A DNA stretch of 64,000 nucleotides. Source: Eopsaltria australis (lineage: Eukaryota; Chordata; Aves; Passeriformes; Petroicidae). A program made the position numbers and the translations under genes. The stretch's first letter is position 1, and each line of letters begins with the position of its first letter. The stretch spans positions 26,324 to 90,323 of the forward strand of contig JAVTVJ010011208.1 in assembly GCA_034509425.1 (NCBI GenBank). Reading direction: 5' to 3'. Below are positions 10,233-22,544 of this stretch, in pieces. The notes under the pieces were generated by a model, which was given only the letters and a program-made list of their open reading frames with translations, did no database searches and was not told the DNA's origin.

Positions 10233-11037
10233 AGGGAAGGAAGACTAGCAACTATTCAAGCCTAGAGACTGAGTCTATGTTGAATGAAGGGACAGTAATC
10301 TTACGAGCTAAGTAAAAAGAGTCATTCCAAGTCCTGACTACCCTCACCAAATCCAAAGCTGCTGGCAGAGAGCCTTGAATTCACTGCTCCAGAGTTAAGA
10401 AGACGTCTGCTCCATAGACAGCCAGAAAAACAGAGACTGATACAAATTGAGATGATATGATTTAAACTGTTCTTTTGTACCTCTTATCTGTACAGTTGGT
10501 AACCGTGATTCAAATTTGGTCCAAAATTTGCATGTAACTCTAGTCCAAAATGTATCCAAAAGCTCTTCATAAGGACAACTTGTCAAAGTTGAGAATCTGG
10601 CCTGGTAAGTTTTGCCTCAAGATAAAGATTGGGCCTGTGCCCATGGAGCTGTGATTCCAAATGTAATGTTAAATCATATTAAAGGCTGTTGACAAAACAA
10701 AATAGCTCTTAATTTCCTACTAGCCACAAAATCATTAACACTAGTTGTTGTTCTTATGCAAATCTGAATGAAAAATTTTTTTAGAAATTTGTTTGAAATT
10801 TGAAAGCAAAATCAAATTCTACACCAAGTAACTCTCAAAAGAGCTTACTGAACCTTGAATATCTTCAGTACACCACTTCAATGGTTACCAAATCTGAACC
10901 TAGATAAAAGAAATGTTCATAGTAACTGTAGTTATAATTAGCATCTGTGTAACAACTAGTGGGATAGCCAGTTGTATAAACCAGAGGTATGGTTGAATGC
11001 AGAGTAGAGACTAGACAAGACAGAGTCTTGGTAGTCT
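10233..11037 (+). other. Unit 3 internal 3' part
   Basis: Same non-coding segment and env-tail remnant as other units, with small indels breaking the remnant near 10870-10910. It ends in a polypurine tract altered to AAAAAGGGTGGAA. Confidence 0.4.
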
Positions 11038-11053
11038 CTAAAAAAGGGTGGAA

Positions 11054-11575
11054 TGATGCCGTTTGGTTTCTGCCTTTTTTCTTTTATATGTTCTCTGTAC
11101 TCTCTGCCCATATTTTTCTGGCTCTGTAGCCTACTATATTAATAGCTAGTTTTTCCAGTACCTTTCCATAGCCTTTCCTTAAGCAGAAAGACAAAACAAA
11201 TTCCAGAGCTCCAAGCCCCAGGGGGTTGCAAGGCCCTGTCCTATCTCAGTTCTTCCTGGGAACCAAGGCCGAGAACAACTCTGACGTACATTTTCATAAG
11301 CAGAGTGCAGCCCGTGCTGAGAGGGGGGCTCCAGGGAAGGGGCTGGACCTGAGGGGGAATTGAATCGCCACTTGTTCTCCTTATTGGTGCTCTTAATCAT
11401 TTATGCTAATTTCCTAAAAGCTATAAATATGTACCCACCCCTGGAGGGGCTGGGCTTTTATGGACACCTTTCCATAACTGCTCCTGAAGACCTTCAAAAT
11501 AAAGATCCCCTTTTATATTTCCTCCTTGCTAAAATGATCTCGAGTTTCTTTTCCAGGCTGGGGGAAAAGGCAACA
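11054..11575 (+). mobile_element. ERV LTR D
   Basis: 522 bp, TGATGCC to GGCAACA. It has a polypurine tract upstream and the ~190-bp satellite downstream, as for A, F and H. It carries the TTCAAAATAAAG variant. Confidence 0.85.
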
Positions 11576-13114
11576 CCGGACGCCACCTGAAATGCCGCAT
11601 GGATCAAGATCCTTCCCAGACCCAAGCTGCCATCAGCTAGAACTCTGGCTGCAATGTAGGGCTAAATCCTCCTAAAAACTGGCATCAAATGATCTGGGGG
11701 ACTGAGTTTTCTTTCACATGGAAATAACGGCCATTGTTTGCATCGAAGGCCACAAATCTGGGAGTTGACAAGCCGCATGCTGAAATTCCGTATGGATCAA
11801 GATTTCATCGCAGACCCAAGCTGCCACCGACAAGGACCCTAGCTGCCCTTGCAAGGCCAAAACCCTCCTCCAAACTGACATCAAGAAAGTGGGGGGCAGA
11901 GTTCTCTTTCTCAGAGAAAAGGGACACTTTTTGTGTCCCGGCCCGTAGGCACTGTTCTCCCGGACGCCACCTGAAATTCCGTATGGATCAAGATTTCATC
12001 GCAGACCCAAGCTGCCACCGACAAGGACCCTAGCTGCCCTTGCAAGGCCAAAACCCTCCTCCAAACTGACATCAAGAAAGTGGGGGGCAGAGTTCTCTTT
12101 CTCAGAGAAAAGGGACACTTTTTGTGTCCCGGCCCGTAGGCACTGTTCTCCCGGACGCCACCTGAAATTCCGTATGAATCAAGATTCCTGCGACCCAAGA
12201 CTGCCACGACAAGAGGTTACCCTGGGCTGCCCTTGCATGGGCCAAAACCCTCCTCCAACACTGAACATCACAGAAACTGGGGGGCAGAGTTCTCTTTCTC
12301 AGAAGAAAGTGACAGTTTTTGTTTCTCGGCCCTAAAGCACTGTGCTCCCTGCTGCCTCCTGAAATCCCGTATGGATCAAGATTATTCGCTGACGCAAGCT
12401 GCCATCAACCAGGACTCTGGTTGCATTTGTAGGGCTAAAACCCTCCCCCAAACCGACATCATGAAACTGGGGGCCTAAGTTTTCTTTCACGTGGAAAAGT
12501 GCCATCATTTGTATCGTAGGCCCCCTGTCTGGGAGTTGACTGCCGCCTCTTCAAATTCCGCATGGAGCAAGATCCCTCACAGACCGAAGCTGCCACCGAC
12601 AAGGACCCTGGCTGCCCTTGCAGGGCCAAAACCCTCCTCCAAACTGACATAAGGAAACTGGGGGGCAGAGTTTTCTTTCTCAGAGAAAAGGGACACTTTT
12701 GGTTTCCCGGCCCTAAGGCACTGTGCTCCCGGACACCACCTGAAATGGCAGGCATGGATCAAGATCCTTCCCAGACCCAAGCTGCCATGAACTAGAACTC
12801 TGGCTGCAATTGTAGGGCTAAATGCCTCCTAAAAACTGGCATCATGCATCTGGGGGACTGAGTTTTTCTTCACACGGAAATGCGCCATTGTTTGCATCGA
12901 AGGCCACATATCTGGGAGTTGACAGCCTCATGCTGAAATTCCGCATGGATTTAGATTCCTCGCAGACCCAAGCTGCCACCGACAAGGACCCTGACTGCCC
13001 TTGCAGGGCCAAAACCCTCCTCCAAACTGACATCAAGAAACTGGGGGGCAGAGTTCTCTTTCTCAAAGAAAACGGACACTTTTTGTGTCGCGGCCCTAAG
13101 CACTGTGCTCCCGG
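11576..13114 (+). repeat. ~190-bp satellite between LTR D and LTR E (longest block)
   Basis: About eight monomers, 1539 bp. It includes a nearly exact duplication: the segment around 11790-11975 is repeated at about 11981-12166, pointing to recent unequal exchange within the satellite itself. It ends ...GTGCTCCCGG directly against the TG of LTR E. Confidence 0.8.
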
Positions 13115-13637
13115 TGATGCCGTTTGGGTTTCTGCCTTTTTTCTTATTGTTCTCTTGTACTCTCTGCACTCAATTTTTTCTGGCTCTGTAGCCTACTATA
13201 TTAATAGCTAGTTTTTCCAGTACCTTTCCATAGCCTTTCCCTTAGCAGAAAGACAAAACAAATTCCAGAGCTCCAAGCCCCAGGGGGTTGCAAGGCCCTG
13301 TCCTATCTCAGTTCTTCCTGGGAACCAAGGCCGAGAACAACTCTGAGGTACATTTTCATAAGCAGAGTGCAGCCAGTGCTGAGAGAGGGGCTCCAGGGAA
13401 GGGGCTGGACCTGAGCGGCGCGAATTGAATGCGCCACTTGTTCTCCTTTGGTGCTCTTAATCAATTATGCTAATTTCCTAAAGCTATAAATATGTACTCA
13501 CCCCTGGAGGGGCTGGGCTTTTATGGACACCTTTCCATAACTGCTCCTGAAGACCTTAAAAATAAAGATCCCCTTTTATATTACCTCCTTGCTAAAATGA
13601 TCTCGAGTTTCTTTTCCAGGCTGGGGAAAAGGCAACA
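13115..13637 (+). mobile_element. ERV LTR E (leader-proximal)
   Basis: 523 bp, TGATGCC to GGCAACA, with no polypurine tract upstream and the PBS-like leader directly after. It has several single-base differences (GTTTGGGTTTC, TTATTGTTCTC) and the AAAAATAAAG variant. Confidence 0.85.
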
Positions 13638-14179
13638 GTTATTTGGCACACCCAGAAGGGACACGAGAACCTGGTACCCTTCCTCTGGACCGAAAACATC
13701 CTGCAAGGAATTCCTTTCTGACAGCAATCTAAAGAATTCCCTGCCACGGGCCTGAGGTCGAGACACCATGGTTCCAAGATCCAACAGGAGGTAGTATAAA
13801 GGTGGTTCTTTTCGTTGTGTAGTGTGTAGTTTGTATGTGTGTGTATTGTTTATGTATTGTGTATCTGTTTAAAGTCAGTAATTGTTAGCGATCCCAGGAC
13901 AACCTGGCGTGGTGGTGAGAAAATTTGCTTTTGAAATCATTTCTCCCAGTTTTTCCTGTTGCCGATTTTCCAACCTGCCCCAGAGATCGGCTGGTGGGGA
14001 GGAGGCGGGTGTGTGATCTCGGCTGAGATTGTTCACTGGTAGAGAAAAGCAAATCACAGTGCGAAATTTTATTTCATGTTTAGCACATGCGCGTTTTGAA
14101 TTGAAAGCTGGCCTGGAGACATCTGGGCATGGAGCGGCCGGGGGAGGCCTGGTCTGCTTCTTGGTAGGAGGTGGGGGAT
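13638..14179 (+). other. Leader of unit 4
   Basis: PBS-like site at about 13642 and a leader as in unit 2. No gag frame. Confidence 0.5.
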
Positions 14180-14635
14180 GGGCCCCGCTTCCTACCGGTT
14201 TGTGGAGCGGCTGGGTGTCCAGCCTGCTCCTTGGTGGGAGGCTGGGGAGAGATTCCCACTTCCTACAGGTTTGTGGAGCGGCTTGGTGTCCAGCCTGCTC
14301 CTTGGTGGGAGGCTGGGGAGAGATTCCCACTTCCTACAGGTTTGTGGAGCGGCTGGGTGCCCAGCCTGCTCCTTGGTGGGAAGCTGGGGAGAGATTCCAA
14401 CTTCCTACAGGTTTGTGGAGCGGCTGGGTGCCCAGCCTGCTCCTTGGTGGGAAGCTGGGGAGAGAGTCCCACTTCCTACAGGTTTTGTGGAGCGGCTGGG
14501 TGCCCAGCCTGCTCCTTGGTGGGAGGCGAGTGAGAAATCCTCGCTTCCTACAGGTCTGTGGAGAGGCTGGGTGTCCAGCCTGCTCCTTAGTGGGAGGCGA
14601 GGGAGAGATCCTTGCTTCCAGCAAGTTTTGTGGAA
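14180..14635 (+). repeat. 71-bp minisatellite, unit 4 (6 copies)
   Basis: Landmarks at 14205, 14276, 14347, 14418, 14490 and 14562, with one extra T in the fifth copy (GGTTTTGTGG). This is the cleanest block of the array. Confidence 0.9.
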
Positions 14636-14719
14636 CGGCCGAGAAAGCTCGGTTCGCACCATTGTAAGGGAAGGGGGAGAAGCCCCACTTTCTATGTTCC
14701 ATCTGTAAAAAGTTTTTCC

Positions 14720-15227
14720 AAGATTTTAAGGCAAGGGCGACTCCCGGACTTCCGGGACGGCTCCGCGAGCAGGGCGGTCACTCCCCCGTGACAGAAGCGG
14801 GGCACCAGCCGCTCTGAGAGGGGCGGAGCTGATTCCTGCCATTGCCCTGGTCACGGCCGGGGGATGCGCGGGGGAGCGGTCCCAGGAAGCGAACCGGGAC
14901 CAGGGCTGCCGCTGCGCTGCTTCGGCCCTGCTCTGGCGGAGGCGGGGCCGCCGCTGCGCGGCCACGGCCCGGCTTCACTCGCTGCTTCCTGGGCCCCGCC
15001 CGGCACCGGCCCAGAGCGGGCCGGGAGTGTGAGAATCTAAGAGCAGGAATGCTCGCGCCTATCGCACTTTCCACAGTAACGAGCTTGTTTTAAGGAACAC
15101 CCGCGAGCCGCTTGAGCAGCAGCAACGGGCCGAGCGCGGGCGGCCGGGGGTGCCCTGGGCGGGGTGCCCGCATGCCAGCGCCCGTCCCCGGCCGTGCGAG
15201 GGCAGCGAGCGCTCTTTGTCTGCTCTG
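14720..15227 (+). promoter_or_regulatory. GC-rich block of unit 4 with donor-like end
   Basis: Same block with several one-base insertions and deletions between 14970 and 15180. Ends CTCTG|GTAAGC at 15227/15228. The spacer to the acceptor (ending 15669) is 442 bp. Confidence 0.5.
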
Positions 15228-15672
15228 GTAAGCACTCAAAAGGGAACACCAGCCCAAAGAATAAGAAGCCGTTTTTAGGCTCCCTTAAACTATGCTATAA
15301 GTAAGCAGAGTCCTGTGTTAACAAATATCTTAGAATGGTTTACTGAGTTAAATTTGTACAAGACCTTCTCCTGTATCCTTGTGAGTAAAAAAGACCAAGG
15401 ACTCTTTACTATTATGTAAAATAATCCTGAAACTGGAGAACTAGGGCAGTCAGCAACTGAAATTGCTGCATCCAACCAGCAGCCAAGAATTGATACATCC
15501 AACAGTTGCATGCAACCCACTGTAAGTTTGTTCTGTGAACATAGAAGACATGGACCCCATGCCATGCTACTGAAACTGGATAATGTTATTCTGAAAACGT
15601 TTGCTGTCAATCCTAGTATGTCTGTTCCCAGCACTAACTGATAATGTATTTAAGTCTGACTGTTTGCAGACC

Positions 15673-15897
15673 ATGGAAGAAGCCTATTCCAGCAGAGCAG
15701 ACCTGAAAGATGTGCCAGCCCGGGAGCTGTATGCAGATGAGAGCAGCTTCATGCGAGATGGCAAACAAAAGACAGGTTATGCAGTAACAACCACGAACCA
15801 GGTAACCATGAGAAAAGTGTTACCATCAAATGTACCATCACAAAAAGCTGAACTGATTATATCAATGAAAGATCTAGAACTGAGCAAAGTCATCTAG
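15673..15897 (+). pseudogene. Truncated pol RNase H fragment, unit 4 (74-aa frame)
   Basis: Open from ATG at 15673, and upstream to 15601 through the pol-like SDCLQT. Identical to unit 2 at the protein level as far as I can read. Catalytic Asp and Glu present, C-terminal half missing. Confidence 0.7.
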
Positions 15898-16700
15898 AAG
15901 GAAGGAAGACTAGCAACTATTCAAGCCTAGAGACTGAGTCTATGTTGAATGAAGGGACAGTAATCTTACGAGCTAAGTAAAAAGAGTCATTCCAAGTCCT
16001 GACTACCCTCACCAAATCAAAGCTGCTGGCAGAGAGCCTTGAATTCACTGCTCCAGAGTTAAGAAGACGTCTGCTCCATAGACAGCCAGAAAACAGAGAC
16101 TGATACAAATTGAGATGATATGATTTAAACTGTTCTTTTGTACCTCTTATCTGTACAGTTGGTAACCGTGATTCAAATTTGGTCCTAAAATTTGCATGTA
16201 ACTCTAGTCCAAAATGTATCCAAAAGCTCTTCATAAGGACAACTTGTCAAAGTTGAGAATCTGGCCTGGTAAGTTTTGCCCCAAGATAAAGATTGGGCCT
16301 GTGCCCATGGAGCTGTGATTCCAAATGTAATGTTTAATCATATTAAAGGCTGTTGACAAAACAAAATAGCTCTTAATTTCCTACTAGCCACAAAATCATT
16401 AACACTAGTTGTTGTTCTTATGCAAATCTGAATGAAAATTTTTTTTAGAAATTTGGTTGAAATTTGAAAGCAAACTCAAATTCTACACCAAGTAACTCTC
16501 AAAAGAGCTTACTGAACCTTGAATATCTTCAGTACACTCACTTCATGGTTACCAAACTGAACCTAGATAAAAGAAATGTTCATAGTAACTGTAGTTATAA
16601 TTAGCATCTGTGTAACAACTAGTGGGATAGCCAGTTGTATAAACCAGAGGTATGGTTGAATGCAGAGTAGAGACTAGACAAGACAGAGTCTTGTTAGTCT
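15898..16700 (+). other. Unit 4 internal 3' part
   Basis: Same non-coding segment and env-tail remnant as unit 1, ending at the polypurine tract before LTR F. No open gene. Confidence 0.4.
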
Positions 16701-16716
16701 CTAAAAAAGGGGGGAA

Positions 16717-17237
16717 TGATGCCGTTTGGTTTCTGCCTTTTTTCTTTTATATGTTCTCTGTACTCTCTGCCCATATTTTTGTGGCTCTGTAGCCTACTAT
16801 ATTAATAGCTAGTTTTTCCAGTACCTTTCCATAGCCTTTCCCTAAGCAGAAAGACAAAACAAATTCCAGAGCTCCAAGCCCCAGGGGGTTGCAAGGCCCT
16901 GTCCTATCTCAGTTCTTCCTGGGAACCAAGGCCGAGAACAACTCTGAGGTACATTTTCATAAGCAGAGTGCAGCCAGTGCTGAGAGGGGGGCTCCAGGGA
17001 AGGGGCTGGACCTGAGGGGGAATTGAATCGCCACTTGTTCTCCTTATTGGTGCTCTTAATCAATTATGCTAATTTCCTAAAAGCTATAAATATGTACCCA
17101 CCCCTGGAGGGGCTGGGCTTTTATGGACACCTTTCCATAACTGCTCCTGAAGACCTTCAAAATAAAGATCCCCTTTTATATTACCTCCTTGCTAAAATGA
17201 TCTCGAGTTTCTTTTCCAGGCTGGGGGAAAGGCAACA
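16717..17237 (+). mobile_element. ERV LTR F
   Basis: 521 bp, TGATGCC to GGCAACA, polypurine tract upstream, satellite downstream. It has ATGTACCCACC at the TATA-proximal site, like LTR D, where most other copies have ATGTACTCACC. Confidence 0.85.
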
Positions 17238-18558
17238 CAGGACGCCACCTGAAATGCCGCATGGATCAAGATCCTTCCCAGACCCAAGCTGCCATCAGCT
17301 AGAACTCTGGCTGCAATTGTAGGGCTAAATGCCTCCTAAAAACTGGCATCATGCATCTGGGGGACTGAGTTTTCTTTCACATGGAAATGGCGCCATTGTT
17401 TGCCCATCGAAGGCCCATATCTGGGAGTTGACAGCCTGCTGCTGAAATTCCGCATGGTAAGATTCCCTCGCAGACGCCAAGCGCCAGCCGCGACAGGGAC
17501 CTGGCTGCCCTTGTAGGGCCAAAACCCTCCTCAACTGACATCACGAAACTGGGGGCAGAGTTCTCTTTCTCAGAGAAAACGGACACTTTTTGTGTCCCGG
17601 CCCTAAGGCACTCTGCTCCCGGATGCCACCTGAAATTCCGTATGGATCAAGATTCGTCGAGACCAAGCTGCTCCGACAGGGACCCTGGCGGCCCTGGAAG
17701 GGCCAAACCCTCCTCCAAACTGACATCAAGAAACTGGGGGGCAGAGTTCTCTTTCTCAGAGAAAAGGGACACTTTTTGTGTCCTGGCCCTAAGGCACTCT
17801 GCTCCTGGACGCCACCTGAAATTCCGTATGGATCAAGATTATTCGCTGACGCAAGATGCCATCAACCAGGACTCTGGTTGCATTTGTAGGCCAAAACCCT
17901 CCACCAAACCGACATCATGAATCTGGGGGCCTAAGTTTTCTTTCACGTGGAAAAGTGCCATCATTTGTATCGTAGGCCCCATGTCTGGGAGTCGACTGCC
18001 GCCTCTTCAAATTCTGCATGGAGCAAGATCCCTCGTAGACCCAAGCTGCCATCGACTAGGACACTGGCTGCCCTTGCAGGGCCAAAACCCTCCTCCAAAC
18101 TGACATCAAGAAACTGGGGGCAGAGCTATCTTTCTCAGAGAAAAGGGACACTTTTTGTGTCCCGGCCCTAAGGCACTCTGCTCCCGGACACCACCTGAAA
18201 TGCCCGCATGATCAAGATCCCTTCCAGACCCAAGTGCCTCAGCTTAGACTCTGGCTGCATTGTAGGGCTAAATGCTCCTAAAACTGGCATCATGCAATCT
18301 GGGGCCTAGTTTTTCTTTCAACCGTGGAAAAGTGCCATATTTGTATCGTAGGGCCCCATGTCTGGGAGTTTGACAGCCGCTGCTGAAATTCCGCATGGAT
18401 TAGATTCTCGCAGACCAAGCTGCACCAACAAGGACCCTGGCTGCCCTTGCAGGGCCAAAACCCTCCTCCAAATGACATCAAGAAACTGGGGGGCAAGAGT
18501 TCTCTTTCTCAGAGAAAGGGACACTTTTTGTGTCCGGCCCTAAGGCACTGGCCTCCGG
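17238..18558 (+). repeat. ~190-bp satellite between LTR F and LTR G
   Basis: About seven monomers with many isolated one-base deletions (for example around 17440-17530 and 18200-18550). The segment near 18000-18175 is almost the same as 3408-3575 in the first satellite block, so blocks have exchanged or been copied between junctions. Confidence 0.8.
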
Positions 18559-19079
18559 TGATGCCGTTTGGTTTCTGCCTTTTTTATTTTATATGTTCTC
18601 TGTACTCTCTGCACATATTTTTCTGGCTCTGTAGCCTACTATATTAATAGCTAGTTTTTCCAGTACCTTTCCATAGCCTTCCCCTAAGCAGAAAGACAAA
18701 ACAAATTCCAGAGCTCCAAGCCCCAGGGGGTTGCAAGGCCCTGTCCTATCTCAGTTCTTCCTGGGAACCAAGGCCGAGAACAAATCTGAGGTACATTTTC
18801 ATAAGCAGAGTGCAGCCAGAGCTGAGAGGGGGGCTCCAGGGAAGGGGCTGGACCTGAGGGGGAATTGAATCACCACTTGTTCTCCTTATTGGTGCTCTTA
18901 ATCAATTATGCTAATTTCCTAAAAGCTATAAATATGTACTCACCCTGGAGGGGCCGGGCTTTTATGGACACCTTTCCATAACTGCTCCTGAAGACCTTAA
19001 AAATAAAGATCCCCTTTTATATTACCTCCTTGCTAAAATGATCTCGAGTTTCTTTTCCAGGCTGGGGGAAAAGGCAACA
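18559..19079 (+). mobile_element. ERV LTR G (leader-proximal)
   Basis: 521 bp, TGATGCC to GGCAACA, no polypurine tract upstream, leader downstream. It shares AAAAATAAAG and the AATCACCACTTG variant with B and J. Confidence 0.85.
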
Positions 19080-19619
19080 GTTATTTGGCACACCCAGAAG
19101 GGACACGAGAACCTGGTACCCTTCCTCTTGACCGAAAACATCCTGCAAAGGAATTCTTTCTGAACAGCAATCTAAAGAATTCCCTGCCCACGGGCCTGAG
19201 GTCGAGACACCATGGTTCCAAGATCCCACAGGAGGTAGTATAAAGGTGGTTCTTTTCGTTGTGTAGTGTGTAGTTTGTATGTGTGTGTATTGTTTATGTA
19301 TTGTGTATCTGTTTAAAGTCAGTAAATGTTAGCGATCCCAGGACAACCTGGCGTGGTGGTGAGAAAATTTGCTTTTGAAATCATTTCTCCAAGTTTTTCC
19401 TGTTGCCGATTTTCCAACCTGCCCCAGAGAGCGGCTGGTGGGGAGGAGGCGGGTGTGTGATCTCGGCTGAGATTGTTCACTGGTGGAGAAAAGCAAATCA
19501 CAGTGCGAAAGTTTATTTCATGTTTAGCACATGCGAGTTTTGAATTGAAAGCTGGCCTGGAGACATCTGGGCATGGAGCGGCTGGGGGAGGCCTGGTCTG
19601 CTTCTTGGTAGGAGGTGGG
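19080..19619 (+). other. Leader of unit 5
   Basis: PBS-like site at about 19084, leader as in other units. No gag frame. Confidence 0.5.
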
Positions 19620-19962
19620 GGATGGGCCCCGCGCTTCTACAGTTTGTGTAGCGGCTGGTGTGTCAGCAGGGGGGGGGGGGGGGGGGGGGGGGGGGGCCTC
19701 CTTGGTGGAGGCTGGGAGAGATTCCCACTTCCTTACAGGTTTGTGGAGCGGCTGGGTGCCCAGCCTGCTCCTTGGTGGGAAGCTGGGGAAGATTCCCACC
19801 TCCAACAGGTTTGTGGAGCGGCTGGGTGCCCAGCCTGCTCCTTGGTGGGAGGCGAGTGAGAAATCCTCGCTTCCTACAGGTCTGTGGAGAGGCTGGGTGT
19901 CCAGCCTGCTCCTTAGTGGGAGGCGAGGGAGAGATCCTCGCTTCCAGCCAGTTTTGTGGAAC
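19620..19962 (+). repeat. 71-bp minisatellite, unit 5, with a 28-base G run
   Basis: About four recognisable monomers. At 19669-19696 the repeat is replaced by an uninterrupted run of 28 G, flanked by damaged monomer sequence. No other unit has this, so it may be an assembly or base-calling artefact rather than biology. Confidence 0.8.
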
Positions 19963-20039
19963 GGCCGAGAAAGCTCGGTTCGCACCATTGTAAGGGAAGG
20001 GGGAGAAGCCCCACTTTCTATGTTCCATCTGTAAAAAGT

Positions 20040-20546
20040 TTTTCCAAGATTTTAAGGCAAGGGCGACTCCCGGACTTCCGGGACGGCTCCGCGAGCAGGG
20101 CGGTCACTCCCCCGTGACAGAAGCGGGGCACCAGCCGCTCTGAGAGGGGCGGAGGTGATTCCTGCCATTGCCCTGGTCACGGCCGGGGGATGCGCGGGGG
20201 AGCGGTCCCAGGAAGCGAACCGGGACCGGGGCTGCCGCTGCGCTGCTTCGGCCCTGCTCTGGCGGAGGCGGGGCCGCCGCTGCGCGGCCACGGCCCGGCT
20301 CACTCGCTGCTCCTGGGCCCCGCCCGCACCGGCCCAGAGCGGGCCGGGAGTGTGAGATCTAAGAGCAGGAACGGCCCTATCGCACTTTCCACAGTAAAGA
20401 GCTTGTTTTAAGGACACCCGAGAGCCGCTGTGAGCAGCAGCACGGGCCGAGCGCGGGCGAGCCGGGGGTGCCCCTGGGCGGGGGTGCCCGCATGCCGCGC
20501 CCGTCCCCGGCCGTGCGAGGGCAGCGAGCGCTCTTTGTCTGCTCTG
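20040..20546 (+). promoter_or_regulatory. GC-rich block of unit 5 with donor-like end
   Basis: Well-preserved copy ending CTCTG|GTAAGC at 20546/20547. The spacer (434 bp, to acceptor end 20980) has an unusual cluster of single-base deletions at 20680-20880. Confidence 0.5.
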
Positions 20547-20983
20547 GTAAGCACTCAAAAGGGAAACACCGAGCCCAAAGAACAAGAAGCCGTTTTTAGG
20601 CTCCCTTAAACCATGCTATAAGTAAGCAGAGTCCTGTGTTAACAAATATCTTAGAATGGTTTACTGAGTTTAAATTGTAAAAGACCTTTCCTGTTCTTGT
20701 GGTAAAAAAGACCAAGGAACTCCTTTACTATTATGTAAATAATCTGAAACTGCGAATAGGGCAGTCAGCACTGAAAATTGCTGCATCCAACAGCAGCCTA
20801 GATTGATACATCCAACGTTTGCCATGCAACCACTTGTAAGTTGTTCTGTGAACATAGAAGCATGGACCCCTATGCATGCTACTGAAACTGGATAATGTTA
20901 TTCTGAAAACGTTGCTGTCAATCCTAGTATGTCTGTTCCCAGCACTAACTGATAATGTATTTAAGTCTGACTGTTTGCAGACC

Positions 20984-21208
20984 ATGGAAGAAGCCTATTC
21001 CAGCAGAGCAGACCTGACAGATGTGCCAGCCTGGGAGCTGTATGCAGATGAGAGCAGCTTCATGCGAGATGGCAAACAAAAGACAGGTTATACAGTAACA
21101 ACCACGAACCAGGTAACCATGAGAAAAGTGTTACCATCAAATGTACCATCACAAAAAGCTGAACTGATTATATCAATGAAAGATCTAGAACTGAGCAAAG
21201 TCATCTAG
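20984..21208 (+). pseudogene. Truncated pol RNase H fragment, unit 5 (74-aa frame)
   Basis: ACCATGG follows TTTGCAG as in unit 2. Differences are Thr for Lys (LTDVP), Trp in PAWEL and Thr for Ala (GYTVT). The frame is open upstream to 20876. Catalytic Asp and Glu kept; truncated at SKVI. Confidence 0.7.
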
Positions 21209-21775
21209 AAGGAAGGAAGACTAGCAACTATTCAAACCTAGAGACTGAGTCTATGTTGAATGAAGGGACAGTAATCTTATGAGCTAAGTAAAAAGAGTCA
21301 TTCCAAGTCCTGACTACCCTCACCAAATCCAAAGCTGCTGGCAGAGAGCCTTGAATTCACTGCTCCAGAGTTAAGAAGACGTCTGCTCCATAGACAGCCA
21401 GAAAACAGAGACTGATACAAATTGAGATGATATGATTTAAACTGTTCTTTTGTACCTCTTATCTGTACAGTTGGTAACCGTGATTCAAATTTGGTCCTAA
21501 AATTTGCATGTAACTCTAGTCCAAAATGTATCCAAAAGCTCTTCATAAGGACAACTTGTCAAAGTTGAGAATCTGGCCTGGTAAGTTTTGCCCCAAGATA
21601 AAGATTGGGCCTGTGCCCATGGAGCTGTGATTCCAAATGTCATGTTTAATCATATTAAAGGCTGTTGACAAAACAAAATCGCTCTTAATTTCCTACTAGC
21701 CACAAAATCATTAACACTAGTTGTTGTTCTTATGCAAATCTGAATGAAAAATTTTTTTAGAAATTTGGTTGAAAT
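21209..21775 (+). other. Unit 5 internal non-coding segment
   Basis: Very close to unit 1 at 1291-1855, including the ATGTAACTCTAG and TTATGCAAAT stretches. No gene seen. Confidence 0.4.
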
Positions 21776-21970
21776 TTGAAAACAAACTCAAATTCTACAC
21801 CAAGTAACTCTCAAAAGAGCTTACTGAACCTTGAATATCTTCAGTACACTCACTTCATGGTTACCAAACTGAACCTAGATAAAGAAATGTTCATAGTAAC
21901 TGTAGTTATAATTAGCATCTGTGTAACAACTAGTGGGATAGCCAGTTGTATAAACCAGAGGTATGGTTGA
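21776..21970 (+). pseudogene. Env-tail-like remnant, unit 5
   Basis: 64-residue frame identical to unit 1 except Tyr for Phe near the end (CINQRYG). A hydrophobic run is followed by a short tail, and then a polypurine tract and LTR H. Units 1 and 5 share this frame while the units between are broken, so they may be closely related copies. Confidence 0.4.
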
Positions 21971-22027
21971 ATGCAGAGTAGAGACTAGACAAGACAGAGT
22001 CTTGTTAGTCTCTAAAAAAGGGGGGAA

Positions 22028-22544
22028 TGATGCCGTTTGGTTTCTGCCTTTTTTCTTTTATATGTTCTCTGTACTCTCTGCACATATTTTTGTGGCTCTG
22101 TAGCCTACTATATTAATAGCTAGTTTTTCCAGTACCTTTCCATAGCCTTTCCCTAAGCAGAAAGACAAAACAAATTCCAGAGCTCCAAGCCCCAGGGGGT
22201 TGCAAGGCCCTGTCCTATCTCAGTTCTTCCTGGGAACCAAGGCGAGAACAACTCTGAGGTACATTTTCATAAGCAGAGTGCAGCCAGTGCTGAGAGGGGG
22301 GCTCCAGGGAAGGGGCTGGACCTGAGGGGGAATTGAATCGCCACTTGTTCTCCTTATTGGTGCTCTTAATTATGCTAATTTCCTAAAAGCTATAAATATG
22401 TACTCACCCCTGGAGGGGCTGGGCTTTTATGGACACCTTTCCATAACTGCTCCTGAAGACCTTCAAAATAAAGATCCCCTTTTATATTACCTCCTTGCTA
22501 AAATGATCTCGAGTTTCTTTTCCAGGCTGGGGGAAAAGGCAACA
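22028..22544 (+). mobile_element. ERV LTR H
   Basis: 517 bp, TGATGCC to GGCAACA, polypurine tract upstream, satellite downstream. It lacks four bases at CTCTTAATTATGC, as do C and I. Confidence 0.85.
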
